Counted from the stretch's first letter, positions 18,494 through 26,704 are shown. The stretch is 64,000 nucleotides of DNA from Streptomyces sp. HUAS MG91 (GCF_040529335.1 NZ_CP159534.1:5146001-5210000), one strand, 5' to 3'. Notes: generated by a model not told the origin, from the sequence alone. Made by a program: numbers and translations.

Positions 18494-19309
18494 TCAGGCG
18501 TTGATGGCGTGTTCGGTGAACCGGCCGCAGGCGCGGAACCCCAGGCGGCGGTAGACGGGCTCGCCGTCGGCCGACGCCTGGAGGACGGCGATGCGGTGAT
18601 CGCGGTCGCGGGCCGCGCGGAGTGCGGCGAGGGTGATGGCGCCGCCGTAGCCCTGTCGGCGGTCGGCGGCGAGGGTGGAGATGTTGTAGATGCCGGCGAC
18701 TCCCGCGTGGTGGAACACTTCGGCGGAGCAGACCGGGCGCCCGTCCACGTAACCGACCAGATATCGGGCGGGAGAGTGCGCGGCCAGCGCGTCCGGGACG
18801 GCCTGGGCGAAGAAGCGGCGGACGGTGGCGGCGGGCGGATCCCAGTTCGCGGCGAGAACCAGGGCGTAGTCGGCGAGTTGGTCGGGCGTGGCCACGCTCT
18901 GGATGTCCAGCTCTGGAACGTCGGGGGTCGGCGGCGAGGAGTCCAGTTCGGCCCACATGGCCGTCTCGTGCTCGGACGCCGGCAGACCGGCCGCGGTGAG
19001 ACGGTCGCTGAGATCAGGGGGCGTGGAGGCGGGCCCCACCCACCAGGAGAAGGTACGGCCGGTGCGGGCCAGCGCGTCAACGGTCTCGGCGATACGGGCC
19101 GGGGCGTCGGCGGCGGTGAAGCGGGCCGCGGCGACGATGTTGAAGGTGTCGTCGTCAAGACCACTGTCGGCGACGAGCAGCCCGCGCCCGTCCGCGACGG
19201 TCGCACCGGCCATGTTCCGGTGCAGATGGCAGGCGTGCTCCGCCAGATTCCGTTCCATCCTGTCGAGCAGGTCGGCTTCGCCGAGTTTGTCGGGGGAGTG
19301 ATCGTCCAT
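18494..19309 (-). CDS. GNAT-family N-acetyltransferase
   Basis: 271 residues. An N-terminal half of unclear function carries [16 protein letters not shown]. The C-terminal GNAT domain has [44 protein letters not shown], where RRQGYGG is the acetyl-CoA pyrophosphate loop. [14 protein letters not shown] is the terminal strand. The substrate is unknown. A decayed copy of the VGPxSTPPD region lies at about 28890-29025, inside the same accessory region. It ends tail-to-tail with the ATPase gene 18 bases away. Confidence 0.88.
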   Translation of the reverse strand: MDDHSPDKLGEADLLDRMERNLAEHACHLHRNMAGATVADGRGLLVADSGLDDDTFNIVAAARFTAADAPARIAETVDALARTGRTFSWWVGPASTPPDLSDRLTAAGLPASEHETAMWAELDSSPPTPDVPELDIQSVATPDQLADYALVLAANWDPPAATVRRFFAQAVPDALAAHSPARYLVGYVDGRPVCSAEVFHHAGVAGIYNISTLAADRRQGYGGAITLAALRAARDRDHRIAVLQASADGEPVYRRLGFRACGRFTEHAINA

Positions 19310-19429
19310 AGTGGCCGATCACAGCACGGGCTGCCGTCGATCGCCCCCGATTTTCCACTGCATGCCCCGGTGTCGCGCCGAGGCGGCACAACGCGGGGCC
19401 ATGTGCATACCGCCGGGAAGATCCCTTGG

Positions 19430-19837
19430 TCAACGGCTCGTTTCGCAGCGAAATTTCTCGATCAGGGGCGGCAGGTAAGGGCCCTCGTCGTCGAGCGATT
19501 CGGCGAAAGCCAGTAGCTTCGCGGCAAGGGAAGCCTCGTTTTCACGGAAGAACTCACCGCAGCGCAGCAGCGCCGTGAGCAGGTCGTCATCCAGGAACAT
19601 CAGACCTTGCTCCCGCTCGGCGAGGAGGCGTTCGAGAGCGTAGGGGACCAGGAATTTCAGTCCAATTTTCTGGCCTATCAACCTCGCCAGCTCCCACGCC
19701 GAGAGGCTGTCGACCGGGCGCCCACGGAGGTCGGCGACGCTACGTTCGAGTGTAGTGGAATGCGGGGCTGGAGGGCTCCATTTCTCGCCCTCCAGCTGTT
19801 CGAGAGTGAGTCGCGGGTCGAATGGCAAATCTGACAT
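19430..19837 (-). CDS. CdiI-like immunity protein
   Basis: 135 residues. The pattern TLEQLEGEKW-PP-STLERSVADLRGRPVDSLSAWELARLIGQKIGLKFLVPYALE fits the CdiI_2-type contact-dependent inhibition immunity family, as I remember it. The C-terminal half is helical and acidic. It lies 40 bases downstream of a detached polymorphic-toxin tip on the same strand, so it is the predicted neutraliser of that toxin. Its DNA is noticeably more AT-rich than core genes, suggesting transfer. Confidence 0.82.
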   Translation of the reverse strand: MSDLPFDPRLTLEQLEGEKWSPPAPHSTTLERSVADLRGRPVDSLSAWELARLIGQKIGLKFLVPYALERLLAEREQGLMFLDDDLLTALLRCGEFFRENEASLAAKLLAFAESLDDEGPYLPPLIEKFRCETSR

Positions 19838-19877
19838 TATGCCCTCGGTTAGCCTTCCCTTTTTGTACCTAATTGGT

Positions 19878-20150
19878 TTACTTTCGATTGCCTATTGAGT
19901 GGAGGAAACCGTTCATCCGGTCCAGCTCGTATATGACCCGGTCGCGTTTATGCATCAAGACTTCGAGGCCTCGGTTAGTAACTTCTTGGCCTGGATTTTC
20001 AAGCTCCCTTTCAATGACTCTGCGAATTTTATCCAGCCCGTTCCTTGCTTGCTGCAAGTCTGCGATGTGATCGAACGGTGTGCCATCCGGTTTGCGGGCC
20101 ACCACTTCACCGTTCGCTTCACGTCGAGCGGCGGCACCTCTTGGTATCAA
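19878..20150 (-). CDS. Detached C-terminal polymorphic-toxin domain (Ntox28-like)
   Basis: 90 residues from a TTG at 20150. The frame stays open upstream (reading GGPIAGQQ before the TTG) without an ATG or GTG nearby. The sequence ARKPDGTPFDHIADLQQARNG matches the start of the Ntox28-type toxin domain found at the tips of large polymorphic toxins, as I recall it. The rest is helical with a conserved-looking RDRVIYELDRMNGFL end. No delivery domain precedes it, so it is either an orphan toxin cassette left by recombination or a standalone small toxin. The immunity gene follows. AT-rich. Confidence 0.65.
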   Translation of the reverse strand: MIPRGAAARREANGEVVARKPDGTPFDHIADLQQARNGLDKIRRVIERELENPGQEVTNRGLEVLMHKRDRVIYELDRMNGFLHSIGNRK

Positions 20151-20161
20151 CTGCTGCCCGG

Positions 20162-20545
20162 CTATGGGACCGCCGCGCGGAAGAGAGCAAGAAGATCCTG
20201 GGCCGGCAGGCCGTCCGCGTCGAAGAACTGTGTGGTCAGCGCGGGTGGCACGGCCGTTCCGTGCATGCGGACCTCGTGACAGCTGAAACAGAACGCCGCC
20301 TCGAACAGCGCCAGATCGAGAGAGTCCTCGTACGCCCGGATGCTCCAGCCCGGTGAGAACCCGCAGCGGTGCTGTTCACCGCCGGGCAAGCTCTCGACCA
20401 AGCCCAGGGCATCGGCGGCCTCACTCCCGACCCAGTGGGCGACAACCCTGCCGGGATACGGATCGCCCCGCTCGGCCGGAAGGGCGGAGATCCGCACGAC
20501 CTCGATCAACGCCGTGGCGGCAACGGCTTCGGCAGGCAGTCGCAT
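20162..20545 (-). CDS. Hypothetical protein
   Basis: 127 residues from ATG 20545 (MRLPAEAVAATALIEVV); a longer frame to 20650 would overlap the divergent gene start. No motif is recognised. Notable are SCHEVRMHG and a Trp/Gly-rich centre (GFSPGWSIRAYEDSLDLALFEAAFCF). It has no signal peptide or helix long enough to span a membrane. It precedes the toxin tip on the same strand, and its stop lies 12 bases before the TTG start. It could be part of the same toxin-immunity debris. Coding statistics look good, so it is probably real. Confidence 0.6.
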   Translation of the reverse strand: MRLPAEAVAATALIEVVRISALPAERGDPYPGRVVAHWVGSEAADALGLVESLPGGEQHRCGFSPGWSIRAYEDSLDLALFEAAFCFSCHEVRMHGTAVPPALTTQFFDADGLPAQDLLALFRAAVP

Positions 20546-20612
20546 GTGCGTAGTCTGCCTGCCGGCCGGGCAACGGCTTGGCGCGAGGGGACTCCGGGGG
20601 TAGCTTCCCGCC

Positions 20613-21452
20613 ATGTGCATATCGACGGGTGCGGCGGAGTTCTCCGGCACGATCGCGTACTGCGGCCGGCAGCACCATCCGGAGCACGGGCTCGTCCACG
20701 TCCTCGGTTACCAGAACACGGCGATCAATCTCGCCGACGGCCCGAACGCCATGCTCCTGCACATACCGACCAGGCGGCTCACCCCGCAGCACTTCCTCTC
20801 CACCGGCCGCGACGGTGACGTCCTGCGCCGCATGGTGGCCGCGGTCGAGGACGCCGAGGCGGCGGCAGGTGGTATCGCGTGGATGAGCGGGGAGCCGAGT
20901 ACGGTCCAGGTCTTCGACCACGACGTCTACACGGTGCTCCTGGCGGACGATCCGACCGCGATCAACGCCGCGCTGGGACGAGTACCGCAGCACAGACGAC
21001 CCCACCTCGCCCCGGACCTACTGGACTTCTACGCGTCCCACTACCCCGACCACACCATCGCGGTGTGCTGCTTCGACAACGCGGACGCGCAGCGCGCCAA
21101 GCCCCTGCTGCTCTGGTACACGCCCCTGGACCCCGACCGCTTGACCGTCCCCGCCGTGGACAGCCACACCGGCAAGGCCCCCGACCTGAACGCCCGGGTC
21201 CCCGTGGACCACTGGATCCTCTACTCCACCGACGAGGCCCCACCCACCTGGGGCGCCCCCGTCACCCACCCCACGTCCCTGCGCCACCGCACCCGAGCCT
21301 TCCTCCCCGCGTCCGTGATCGGCCGACACTACGGCCCCGAACAGTCACTCCCGAACGGCGACTTCTCCATCAGCCACCGCGACCTGCTGTCGGGCGACCT
21401 GAACGCAGTCGAGCGCGTCGCCGGAACCTTTCAGGCGAATCGGCACCATTGA
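20613..21452 (+). CDS. Conserved unknown protein beginning Met-Cys (full-length copy)
   Basis: 279 residues. I do not recognise the family. The N-terminus (MCISTGAAEFSGTIAYCG) places a Cys at position 2, as in some N-terminal-nucleophile hydrolases; that parallel is only suggestive. HPEHGLVHVLGYQNTA and GPNAMLLHIP follow, then a long helical region and a C-terminal half rich in Tyr, Trp and Pro. A truncated second copy at 25713-26105 keeps the Met-Cys start and shares almost identical DNA over about 165 bases. Confidence 0.8.
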   Translation: MCISTGAAEFSGTIAYCGRQHHPEHGLVHVLGYQNTAINLADGPNAMLLHIPTRRLTPQHFLSTGRDGDVLRRMVAAVEDAEAAAGGIAWMSGEPSTVQVFDHDVYTVLLADDPTAINAALGRVPQHRRPHLAPDLLDFYASHYPDHTIAVCCFDNADAQRAKPLLLWYTPLDPDRLTVPAVDSHTGKAPDLNARVPVDHWILYSTDEAPPTWGAPVTHPTSLRHRTRAFLPASVIGRHYGPEQSLPNGDFSISHRDLLSGDLNAVERVAGTFQANRHH

Positions 21453-21522
21453 AATGTGACATCGACTCTCTTGCCGGAAGGCAACGTCGAGGCAGGGACT
21501 GCCGGGATCGGACCACCCCGCT

Positions 21523-22059
21523 CTACCGTTCGAGTGCGGACCCCGAAAACCCCAGAAGTTCGTACTCTTCCTCGAAGACGACTGCTATGCGCGTTTTATT
21601 GTGGGAGACGAAAATCAAATCACTTCCCAGGGCCTCACGGAGATTGCCGCCCCACGTCTCCTCTGTTGCTTCGCAGTCAATCCATGGAAAGAACTCCAGT
21701 CCCGTCCGGCAGTAGAATCTCCTTCCGACTCCTGAAGTCTCGGTAAAACGCTCAACCCATCGATTGATTCGCTCCTCGCGGTCGTCGTCAATCCGTGAGT
21801 GAGGTTCCGAGTTGGTCTGTTGCCACTGGGAAACGTGGCGGCCGACCCATACGGGAATATCCCTTTCCTGCACGTATCCGAAGCAGCGGAAGTCGGTAAG
21901 TTTGAGCGGTAGCTTTTCGGCTTCAATTGCTTCACTGCGGTACTGGATCTTCTTGCGAAGTTCCTCGCTTGGCACTATTTGATCTCCGGATAGTCGCCCA
22001 CACTCGGACCTGACGGCGTGAATCATGACCTGCGATGGGGGACGCCCCTTTCGCTCCAC
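21523..22059 (-). CDS. AT-rich immunity-like hypothetical protein
   Basis: Up to 178 residues from GTG 22059; ATG 22026 is the alternative start. The composition (Trp, Phe, Glu-rich, no signal) and an acidic C-terminus (VVFEEEYELLGFSGSA) are typical of immunity proteins in polymorphic-toxin loci, but no named family is recognised. It lies directly downstream of the WXG100-type operon. A separate frame with a strong ribosome site (start 22093) overlaps its 5' end, so the gene junction may be rearranged. Confidence 0.6.
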   Translation of the reverse strand: MERKGRPPSQVMIHAVRSECGRLSGDQIVPSEELRKKIQYRSEAIEAEKLPLKLTDFRCFGYVQERDIPVWVGRHVSQWQQTNSEPHSRIDDDREERINRWVERFTETSGVGRRFYCRTGLEFFPWIDCEATEETWGGNLREALGSDLIFVSHNKTRIAVVFEEEYELLGFSGSALER

Positions 22060-22093
22060 CGCGCTGCTCCACGTCGACGCTGGGCAGGCTCAT
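21932..22093 (-). pseudogene. Orphaned start of an operon gene (strong RBS, 53 codons)
   Basis: Immediately after the lipoprotein stop (22108), an AAGGAG site is followed by ATG 22093 and the in-frame start MSLPSVDVEQRGG. The frame closes after 53 codons and overlaps the immunity-like gene in another frame. The strong ribosome site and position indicate the original next gene of the WXG100 operon began here. Its body appears lost or frameshifted. A genuine short peptide is possible but less likely. Confidence 0.4.
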
Positions 22094-22107
22094 GGCAGAC
22101 TCCTTGG

Positions 22108-22704
22108 TCAACTGGATCTCCCCGCCGGACAGGCGAAGACCTCTCCCGCAAGGTAGTGAGTGGCTTTGATGCCCGCCTCCGCCAGGTGTCGACGCAGGGC
22201 GCGGTCGAAGGGCTGGTACGGGGGCATGTCCATGACCTCGACGTTCAGTACGACCTCCCCCTTCTTGAACACGCCCGGTGCTTCGCAGGGCATGTCGATC
22301 GACGCCCGGTGGTCGGCGACCGTGCCGGTGGTCGAACCCACGGTGAAGGTGTCGTGCGGCGCGGAGGGAGTGGGGCTCGGCGATGTGCCGGGCTTGTTCT
22401 TCAGGGTCTTCTTCCAGAGGTAGGAGACGCTGATGAAGCGGTTCTCCGTGCCGTGCAGCCAGCAGTATCCGCCTGCCCGCCATTTGGTCGGATGGAAGTG
22501 GCTGGTGTCCTCCGACCTGACGCCGTCGTCGCCGAGCAGGCGGCCGAACACCGGACCGGAGAGTTTGTGGTCGCAGACGGTGGCGGCAGTGCGTGGCGCG
22601 CGGGGCGAATCGTCGTCACCGCTGCAACTGGTCAGAGTGAGCAGGAGCAGCGCCAGCACAGCTGTCGCCCATTGCCGCAGGTGGGTGGGGAACGGTGTGC
22701 TCAT
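22108..22704 (-). CDS. Lipoprotein of the WXG100-type operon
   Basis: 198 residues. The signal peptide has a strong hydrophobic core (AVLALLLLTLTSC) with lipobox LTSC at the cleavage site, so the mature protein is anchored outside the membrane. The mature part contains VCDHKLSGPVFGRLL, a Thr/Pro/Ser linker, and four Cys residues likely forming disulfides. Its ATG overlaps the stop of the upstream DUF6571-like gene (ATGA). It probably acts outside the cell with the upstream secreted candidates. No enzymatic motif is seen. Confidence 0.82.
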   Translation of the reverse strand: MSTPFPTHLRQWATAVLALLLLTLTSCSGDDDSPRAPRTAATVCDHKLSGPVFGRLLGDDGVRSEDTSHFHPTKWRAGGYCWLHGTENRFISVSYLWKKTLKNKPGTSPSPTPSAPHDTFTVGSTTGTVADHRASIDMPCEAPGVFKKGEVVLNVEVMDMPPYQPFDRALRRHLAEAGIKATHYLAGEVFACPAGRSS

Positions 22705-24464
22705 GAGCCGTTCACCGCGGAGTTCCAGGCCACGCCCGAGGTGTATCCCACAGAGGCCGCACGGGCGACCGCATCTGCCTGCACGTCAATTTCCCGTTGC
22801 GACATGTTGGTTCCCGAAGCCTGTAGGGCCAACCGAAGAGAGTCGGCACTGGACGTCCTGATGGCCTTGATTCCTTGTGCGTACGAGGTGTCCGCCTCGT
22901 TTCTGGCCTCAGCGGTGGTGTCCCGCTGAGCCCGGTCGACGACGAGCTCCTGAATGTCCTCGACCGCGAATCCGGCGACGACCCCGGCTACGGGAGAGAC
23001 GGCGGCGGTGGCGCCGCCGACGGCCATCGACAATCCGCGTCCCACCCATTTGTCAGTGGTGGCGACGGCGCTGTTGTAGTCCGCGTCCGAGGCGGAGTGT
23101 GCCTCATGAATGGCATGAGCGCGGGCGCCGCCCATGATTCCGGCGACGACGGCCCCCGGGTGAGTGACGTTTTCCATTGCTGTGTTCAGATCCGCCGGAT
23201 GGCTGTCGATGACGCGGCGCATGAGAACCGCGGTGTTGGCCTGTTCGGCCTGGGTGATGGCCGCGTAGGCGTCGGGATCCTGACCCACTGCGGAGAGGAA
23301 GGGCTGGAAGGGCGCGGTGTCGAGTCTCGCGTCCTCCCCGAACGGCACGATGGTGCCCTGTTCGTTGCCCACGGCCGCCTGGAAGTCGGCCATGTAGTCG
23401 GCGGTCATGTTCCCCAGGCTGTCGCGCATCGCGTCGCGCCCGCCTTCGGTGAGGATCTCCGGTTGCACGCCGACCGTGTCGACCACGTCGTGCATCAGCG
23501 CCGCGCGTTCCGCACTGTGCTTGACGGGCTCGGCGTCCACGTCGTCGTAAGAACGTCCGGTGGTGCCTGATTCCAGGGCGTGCCCGAGATGGTCGTAGCC
23601 GCTGGGGTTCTTGGCGTCGCCGGTGTAGGCGCCTCCCTCGGGCCATTGACGTTCTTTGAGGAGGTAGTCGAGGTGGTCCACCTTCTCGTTGCCGACGGTG
23701 GTGCTGCCGGTGAGGAATTCTGTGGAGGCCTCGGGATTGTGTCCGAGGGCATCGGCGAAGCCGTTCATGGGGTCGAGGGGCACCATGTTGGCCAGGCCTG
23801 GGCTGCGGGTGTTGCCGGCGCTCCAGAAGGCTTCGGGTCTCTGCCCGCCACCGGACGTGCCGTGTCTTTCGGCGCTGATGAGATCGTCGCCGTAGTCCTG
23901 GAGGAAGTTCGTGTCCCACTTCCCCTGGCTCATCAGGCTGGCTCCGACCTGATAGCCGCTGAAACCGTGGGCGGACTCGGTCGGGTTGGCCTTGAACTCG
24001 TGCTGACCCGCGGCGCGAAGGTCCTCCTGGAACTTGGTGATGGCGGGATCCGCCTTGCCGTGGTCGTCGGACCGGGTGGCGGTTCCCAGGGTGGTGCCCA
24101 GGTTCTTCTGGAAAGACTTGAGTTCGGCGATGTCCTTCTTCGAGAGATGCGTCCCGGCCGGCGGGTTGACCAGTTCGTTGTACCGCTCCAGCGTGGTGTC
24201 GGCGCCTGTCCTCACCGCGAAGCGCCGGGCGAACTCCGGGTCGTCGCGATTGGCTGAGAGAACCGCGTTCAGCTGGTCGAACTCGACGGGGGTCAGCCGG
24301 CCCTTCTTCTTCATGAGGTGCGCGGCCTCGTCCGCCTCGAAGGCGTCGAGGCTCGTGTAGACGCTGGTGTTGAACGACGTGCTGTCCTCGCCGTTGGCGT
24401 CCCGCTCCAGGGCGCCGCTCGCGGCGGCGTCGGCCGCGGTGGCGAGTTCCAGGATGCGTTTCAT
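22701..24464 (-). CDS. Large helical secreted-type protein (DUF6571-like), WXG100 operon
   Basis: 587 residues, no signal peptide. The fold is mostly alpha-helical with many Asp, Ala and His residues. Segments include AFEADEAAHLMKKKGRLTP, FQKNLGTTLGTAT, EAFWSAGNTRSPGLANMVPLDPMNGFADALGHNP and a hydrophobic Gly-rich helix (AVGGATAAVSPVAGVVAGFAVEDIQELVVDRA, about 495-526). The pattern resembles the DUF6571-type proteins found after WXG100 genes in Streptomyces, probable type VII-like secretion cargo. It has 4-base overlaps on both sides (24461-24464 and 22701-22704). No toxin tip is recognisable at its C-terminus. Confidence 0.78.
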   Translation of the reverse strand: MKRILELATAADAAASGALERDANGEDSTSFNTSVYTSLDAFEADEAAHLMKKKGRLTPVEFDQLNAVLSANRDDPEFARRFAVRTGADTTLERYNELVNPPAGTHLSKKDIAELKSFQKNLGTTLGTATRSDDHGKADPAITKFQEDLRAAGQHEFKANPTESAHGFSGYQVGASLMSQGKWDTNFLQDYGDDLISAERHGTSGGGQRPEAFWSAGNTRSPGLANMVPLDPMNGFADALGHNPEASTEFLTGSTTVGNEKVDHLDYLLKERQWPEGGAYTGDAKNPSGYDHLGHALESGTTGRSYDDVDAEPVKHSAERAALMHDVVDTVGVQPEILTEGGRDAMRDSLGNMTADYMADFQAAVGNEQGTIVPFGEDARLDTAPFQPFLSAVGQDPDAYAAITQAEQANTAVLMRRVIDSHPADLNTAMENVTHPGAVVAGIMGGARAHAIHEAHSASDADYNSAVATTDKWVGRGLSMAVGGATAAVSPVAGVVAGFAVEDIQELVVDRAQRDTTAEARNEADTSYAQGIKAIRTSSADSLRLALQASGTNMSQREIDVQADAVARAASVGYTSGVAWNSAVNGS

Positions 24465-24895
24465 GCGGGACTCCAGGCTTCCTTGCGCTCGGTGGCGAAT
24501 CCTTCGGCAGCCGAGGCGGTGGGGCTGTCCCAGCGCTTGTCCACATCCTCGATCACGCCCTTGTCGGAGATCCGGAAACCGTCGCCAGGAGCTTCCTCCA
24601 GCAGGGCGTGGAGCTGCTTCTGGTACGTGCTGAACTCGTCGTGGGCGTCGGCGAGCAGCCGGGCGATGCGTCCGGCCTCGACGGCGGCGTCCTCGTACTG
24701 CTTGCGCGCCTTCTTCATGGTGGCGAAAGCGGACTCGGCCGCGTCGCCTTCCCAGTGGCCTTCGAGTCGGTCGAGGACACGGCGGGTGAACTCGTCCCGC
24801 AGGCTCTGGTACTTGGCCGGGAGGCCTTTCCAGGAGTCGGCGGCAGTGGCCAGAGGCGCGAGGTCGGCCTCTTTGAGGTACGCGAAAGACAACAT
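24461..24895 (-). CDS. WXG100-superfamily protein
   Basis: 144 residues from ATG 24895 with GAAGGA upstream. It is a helix-turn-helix hairpin protein with the diagnostic W-x-G turn in HWEGDAAESAF near residue 48, and flanking amphipathic helices. It resembles ESX-type secretion substrates/chaperones that pair with a larger cargo. It is translationally coupled to the large helical protein. No ESX ATPase or membrane core is in this window, so any secretion machine lies elsewhere. Confidence 0.82.
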   Translation of the reverse strand: MLSFAYLKEADLAPLATAADSWKGLPAKYQSLRDEFTRRVLDRLEGHWEGDAAESAFATMKKARKQYEDAAVEAGRIARLLADAHDEFSTYQKQLHALLEEAPGDGFRISDKGVIEDVDKRWDSPTASAAEGFATERKEAWSPA

Positions 24896-24944
24896 GCGCG
24901 GTGTTCCTTCGGAGACGTGCGGCGGCGACGCCGGACCGGACCGG

Positions 24945-25328
24945 CTATCCGAACGGGGTGTGGACCGAGGCCATACGGGCTCGTTCTTCCTGTTCGGTGC
25001 GGGTGTAGTGGCCGGTGGTGGTGTGCATGCGGTCGCTGATGTCCTGCAACATGTTCTTGAGGTGGGTCACCTGCTCGCCCCAGCGCATGTCCATCGTCAT
25101 CAGAGAGCCGGCCGTCATCCAGGAGCCCGCGTCTGGTGGGCCGGGAGCGGTGTGCTTGTTGAGTCCCTTGACGGCGCTCAGCGTGTCCTCGTCGGCGCGG
25201 TCGTCCACCCTCGCCGTCTCACCTCGCAGTTCCACCAGCGAATTCGCTGCCTGGTCCATGCGGTCGGTGTCGGTCTTGCTCATGCCTCCCCGGGCGCGCG
25301 AACCCTCGGGATCGGATTGCGCCGTCAT
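24945..25328 (-). CDS. Small helical ESX-like protein heading the operon
   Basis: 127 residues from ATG 25328; ATG 25283 is an alternative whose GGAGG lies too close for a good ribosome site. A helical hairpin is predicted: MDQAANSLVELRGETARVDDRADEDT, then MRWGEQVTHLKNMLQDISDRMHTTTGHYTRTEQEE. This size and heptad pattern fit a WXG100-type partner, although the turn is not a clean WxG. It is the first gene of the set that continues with the WXG100 protein, the large cargo candidate and the lipoprotein. A palindrome lies 63 bases upstream. Confidence 0.75.
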   Translation of the reverse strand: MTAQSDPEGSRARGGMSKTDTDRMDQAANSLVELRGETARVDDRADEDTLSAVKGLNKHTAPGPPDAGSWMTAGSLMTMDMRWGEQVTHLKNMLQDISDRMHTTTGHYTRTEQEERARMASVHTPFG

Positions 25329-25390
25329 CAGAGATCAGCCCCCATTGGCCCCTTGGCCCCAGCTCTCGCGTGCGTGGTCTTGATTTCCGG

Positions 25391-25407
25391 GAACGGTACA
25401 ACCGTTC
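25391..25407. promoter_or_regulatory. Perfect palindrome upstream of the WXG100-type operon
   Basis: GAACGGT-ACA-ACCGTTC, 7-bp perfect arms, lies 63 bases upstream of the first operon start. It is a candidate operator or promoter element for the operon. Confidence 0.45.
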
Positions 25408-25452
25408 GATACTGTGGGCGGGGAGACCGAGGGGATCTGGCGGAAATGCCTC

Positions 25453-25486
25453 GGTCCGCTGTGCACTGAGGTCCGCTGTGCACTGA
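25453..25486. repeat. Two tandem copies of a 17-bp unit
   Basis: GGTCCGCTGTGCACTGA is repeated exactly twice head-to-tail in the 384-base gap between the divergent WXG100 operon and the truncated Met-Cys gene copy. GTGCAC inside each unit is palindromic. It could be a paired operator or a replication-slippage product. The rest of that gap (25487-25712) shows nothing further that I recognise. Confidence 0.6.
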
Positions 25487-25712
25487 GGAACGGCTGCGGA
25501 GTGCGGGGCCACGGAGTTCCCCCGCGTCGCCGTTCCACCGGTCCAGCCGCCCCGACGGCAGCCAGGGACCCCTCCCGCGAGCCCCTCGGCCCACGGCGCC
25601 ACGCCCCCGGCCGCCCGTGCTGCGGCCCGGCTTCGTGGCCGGAACCGCGTCCCCCGCCGCGGATCCCGGTCACCGGTCCGCCGCGCTGAGGAGGGGGAGG
25701 TACCTTTCCGGC

Positions 25713-26105
25713 ATGTGCACATCGGCGGGCGCCGCCGATTCCTCCGGAACGATCGCGTATTGCGGCCGCACGCACCACCCCGAGCACGGGCTCGTCCACG
25801 TCCTCGGCTACCAACACACGGCCGTCAACCTGTCCGACGGCCCGAACGCCATGCTGCTGCACGTACCGAGCAGGCGGCTCACCCCGCAGCACTTCCTGTC
25901 CACCGGCCGCGACGGTGACGTCCTGCGCCGCATGGTGGCCGCGGTCGAGGACGCCGAGGCGGCGGCGGGTGGTATCGCGTGGATGAGCGGGGAGCCGAGT
26001 ACGGTCCAGGTCTTCGACCACGACGTCTACACGGTGCTCCTGGCGGACGCCCCGACCGCGACCAACGGGAGGCCTCAAGGAAGCAGACCCACCAAACAGA
26101 GTTGA
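25713..26105 (+). pseudogene. Truncated copy of the Met-Cys unknown gene
   Basis: 130 codons. It is homologous to residues 1-116 of the gene at 20613-21452 (MCTSAGAADSSGTIAYCG, HPEHGLVHVLGYQHTAVNL), then diverges abruptly after LLADAPTATN into an unrelated 14-residue tail and a stop. DNA from about 25898 to 26063 is nearly identical to 20798-20963, while the 5' part has drifted more, consistent with recent gene conversion. The C-terminal half is missing. It may be non-functional. Confidence 0.8.
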
Positions 26106-26176
26106 TGAAGACCACCAGGTCCCGGACGCTGTAGCTGGGCTTCAACGACACAACTGGCAGAGGGGAAAGGGGGATC

Positions 26177-26704
26177 GTGAAACGACCACTGCTGTTTCTC
26201 GACGTGGACGGACCGCTCAACCCCTATGCGGCCAAGCCGCAAAGACGTCCTGCCGGCTACACGACGATCAGGGTTCCCCGAGAGAGCTCGGAGAACGACG
26301 AAGGACCATCGATCCAACGACGGCCTCTGCGGGTGTGGCTCAACCCCGCGCACGGTCGGGCTCTTCTCCGGCTCGACTACGAACTGTGCTGGGCCACCGC
26401 CTGGATGGGCGACGCCAATCGCTGGATCGCTCCGGTGCTCGGCCTCCCCGAACTGCCCTTCGTCGACTTCGGCGGCGTCCTGCTCCAAGAGCGCCCCGAC
26501 GGAGTCCACTGGAAGACCGATCCCCTCCTGGACCACGCCAACGGCCGCCCCTTCGCCTGGGTGGACGACGAGCAGAGCACACTCGACGAGACACACGTAG
26601 CCGCACACCACCCGGGTCGCGCGCTCCTCCACCACGTCGATCCGCGGGTCGGCTTGGGAGTGGACGACTTCCACAGGCTTGCCGAGTTCGCGCTCGGATA
26701 CTGA
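26177..26704 (+). CDS. HAD-domain hydrolase-like protein
   Basis: 175 residues from GTG 26177 with AAAGGGGG upstream. The N-terminal LLFLDVDGPLNPY is the HAD motif I (DxDG), and LRLDYELCWATAWMGDANRWI supplies the motif II-like T/S region. FAWVDDEQS near residue 135 is the acidic motif IV. This compact form is common in Streptomyces; the substrate is unknown. It is placed between the truncated Met-Cys copy and the MITE. Confidence 0.85.
   Translation: MKRPLLFLDVDGPLNPYAAKPQRRPAGYTTIRVPRESSENDEGPSIQRRPLRVWLNPAHGRALLRLDYELCWATAWMGDANRWIAPVLGLPELPFVDFGGVLLQERPDGVHWKTDPLLDHANGRPFAWVDDEQSTLDETHVAAHHPGRALLHHVDPRVGLGVDDFHRLAEFALGY

Noticed and set aside
22018..22929. 303-codon plus-strand frame opposite the lipoprotein and large WXG-operon gene
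   Set aside because: It is antisense to well-supported genes, with no ribosome site and no domain.
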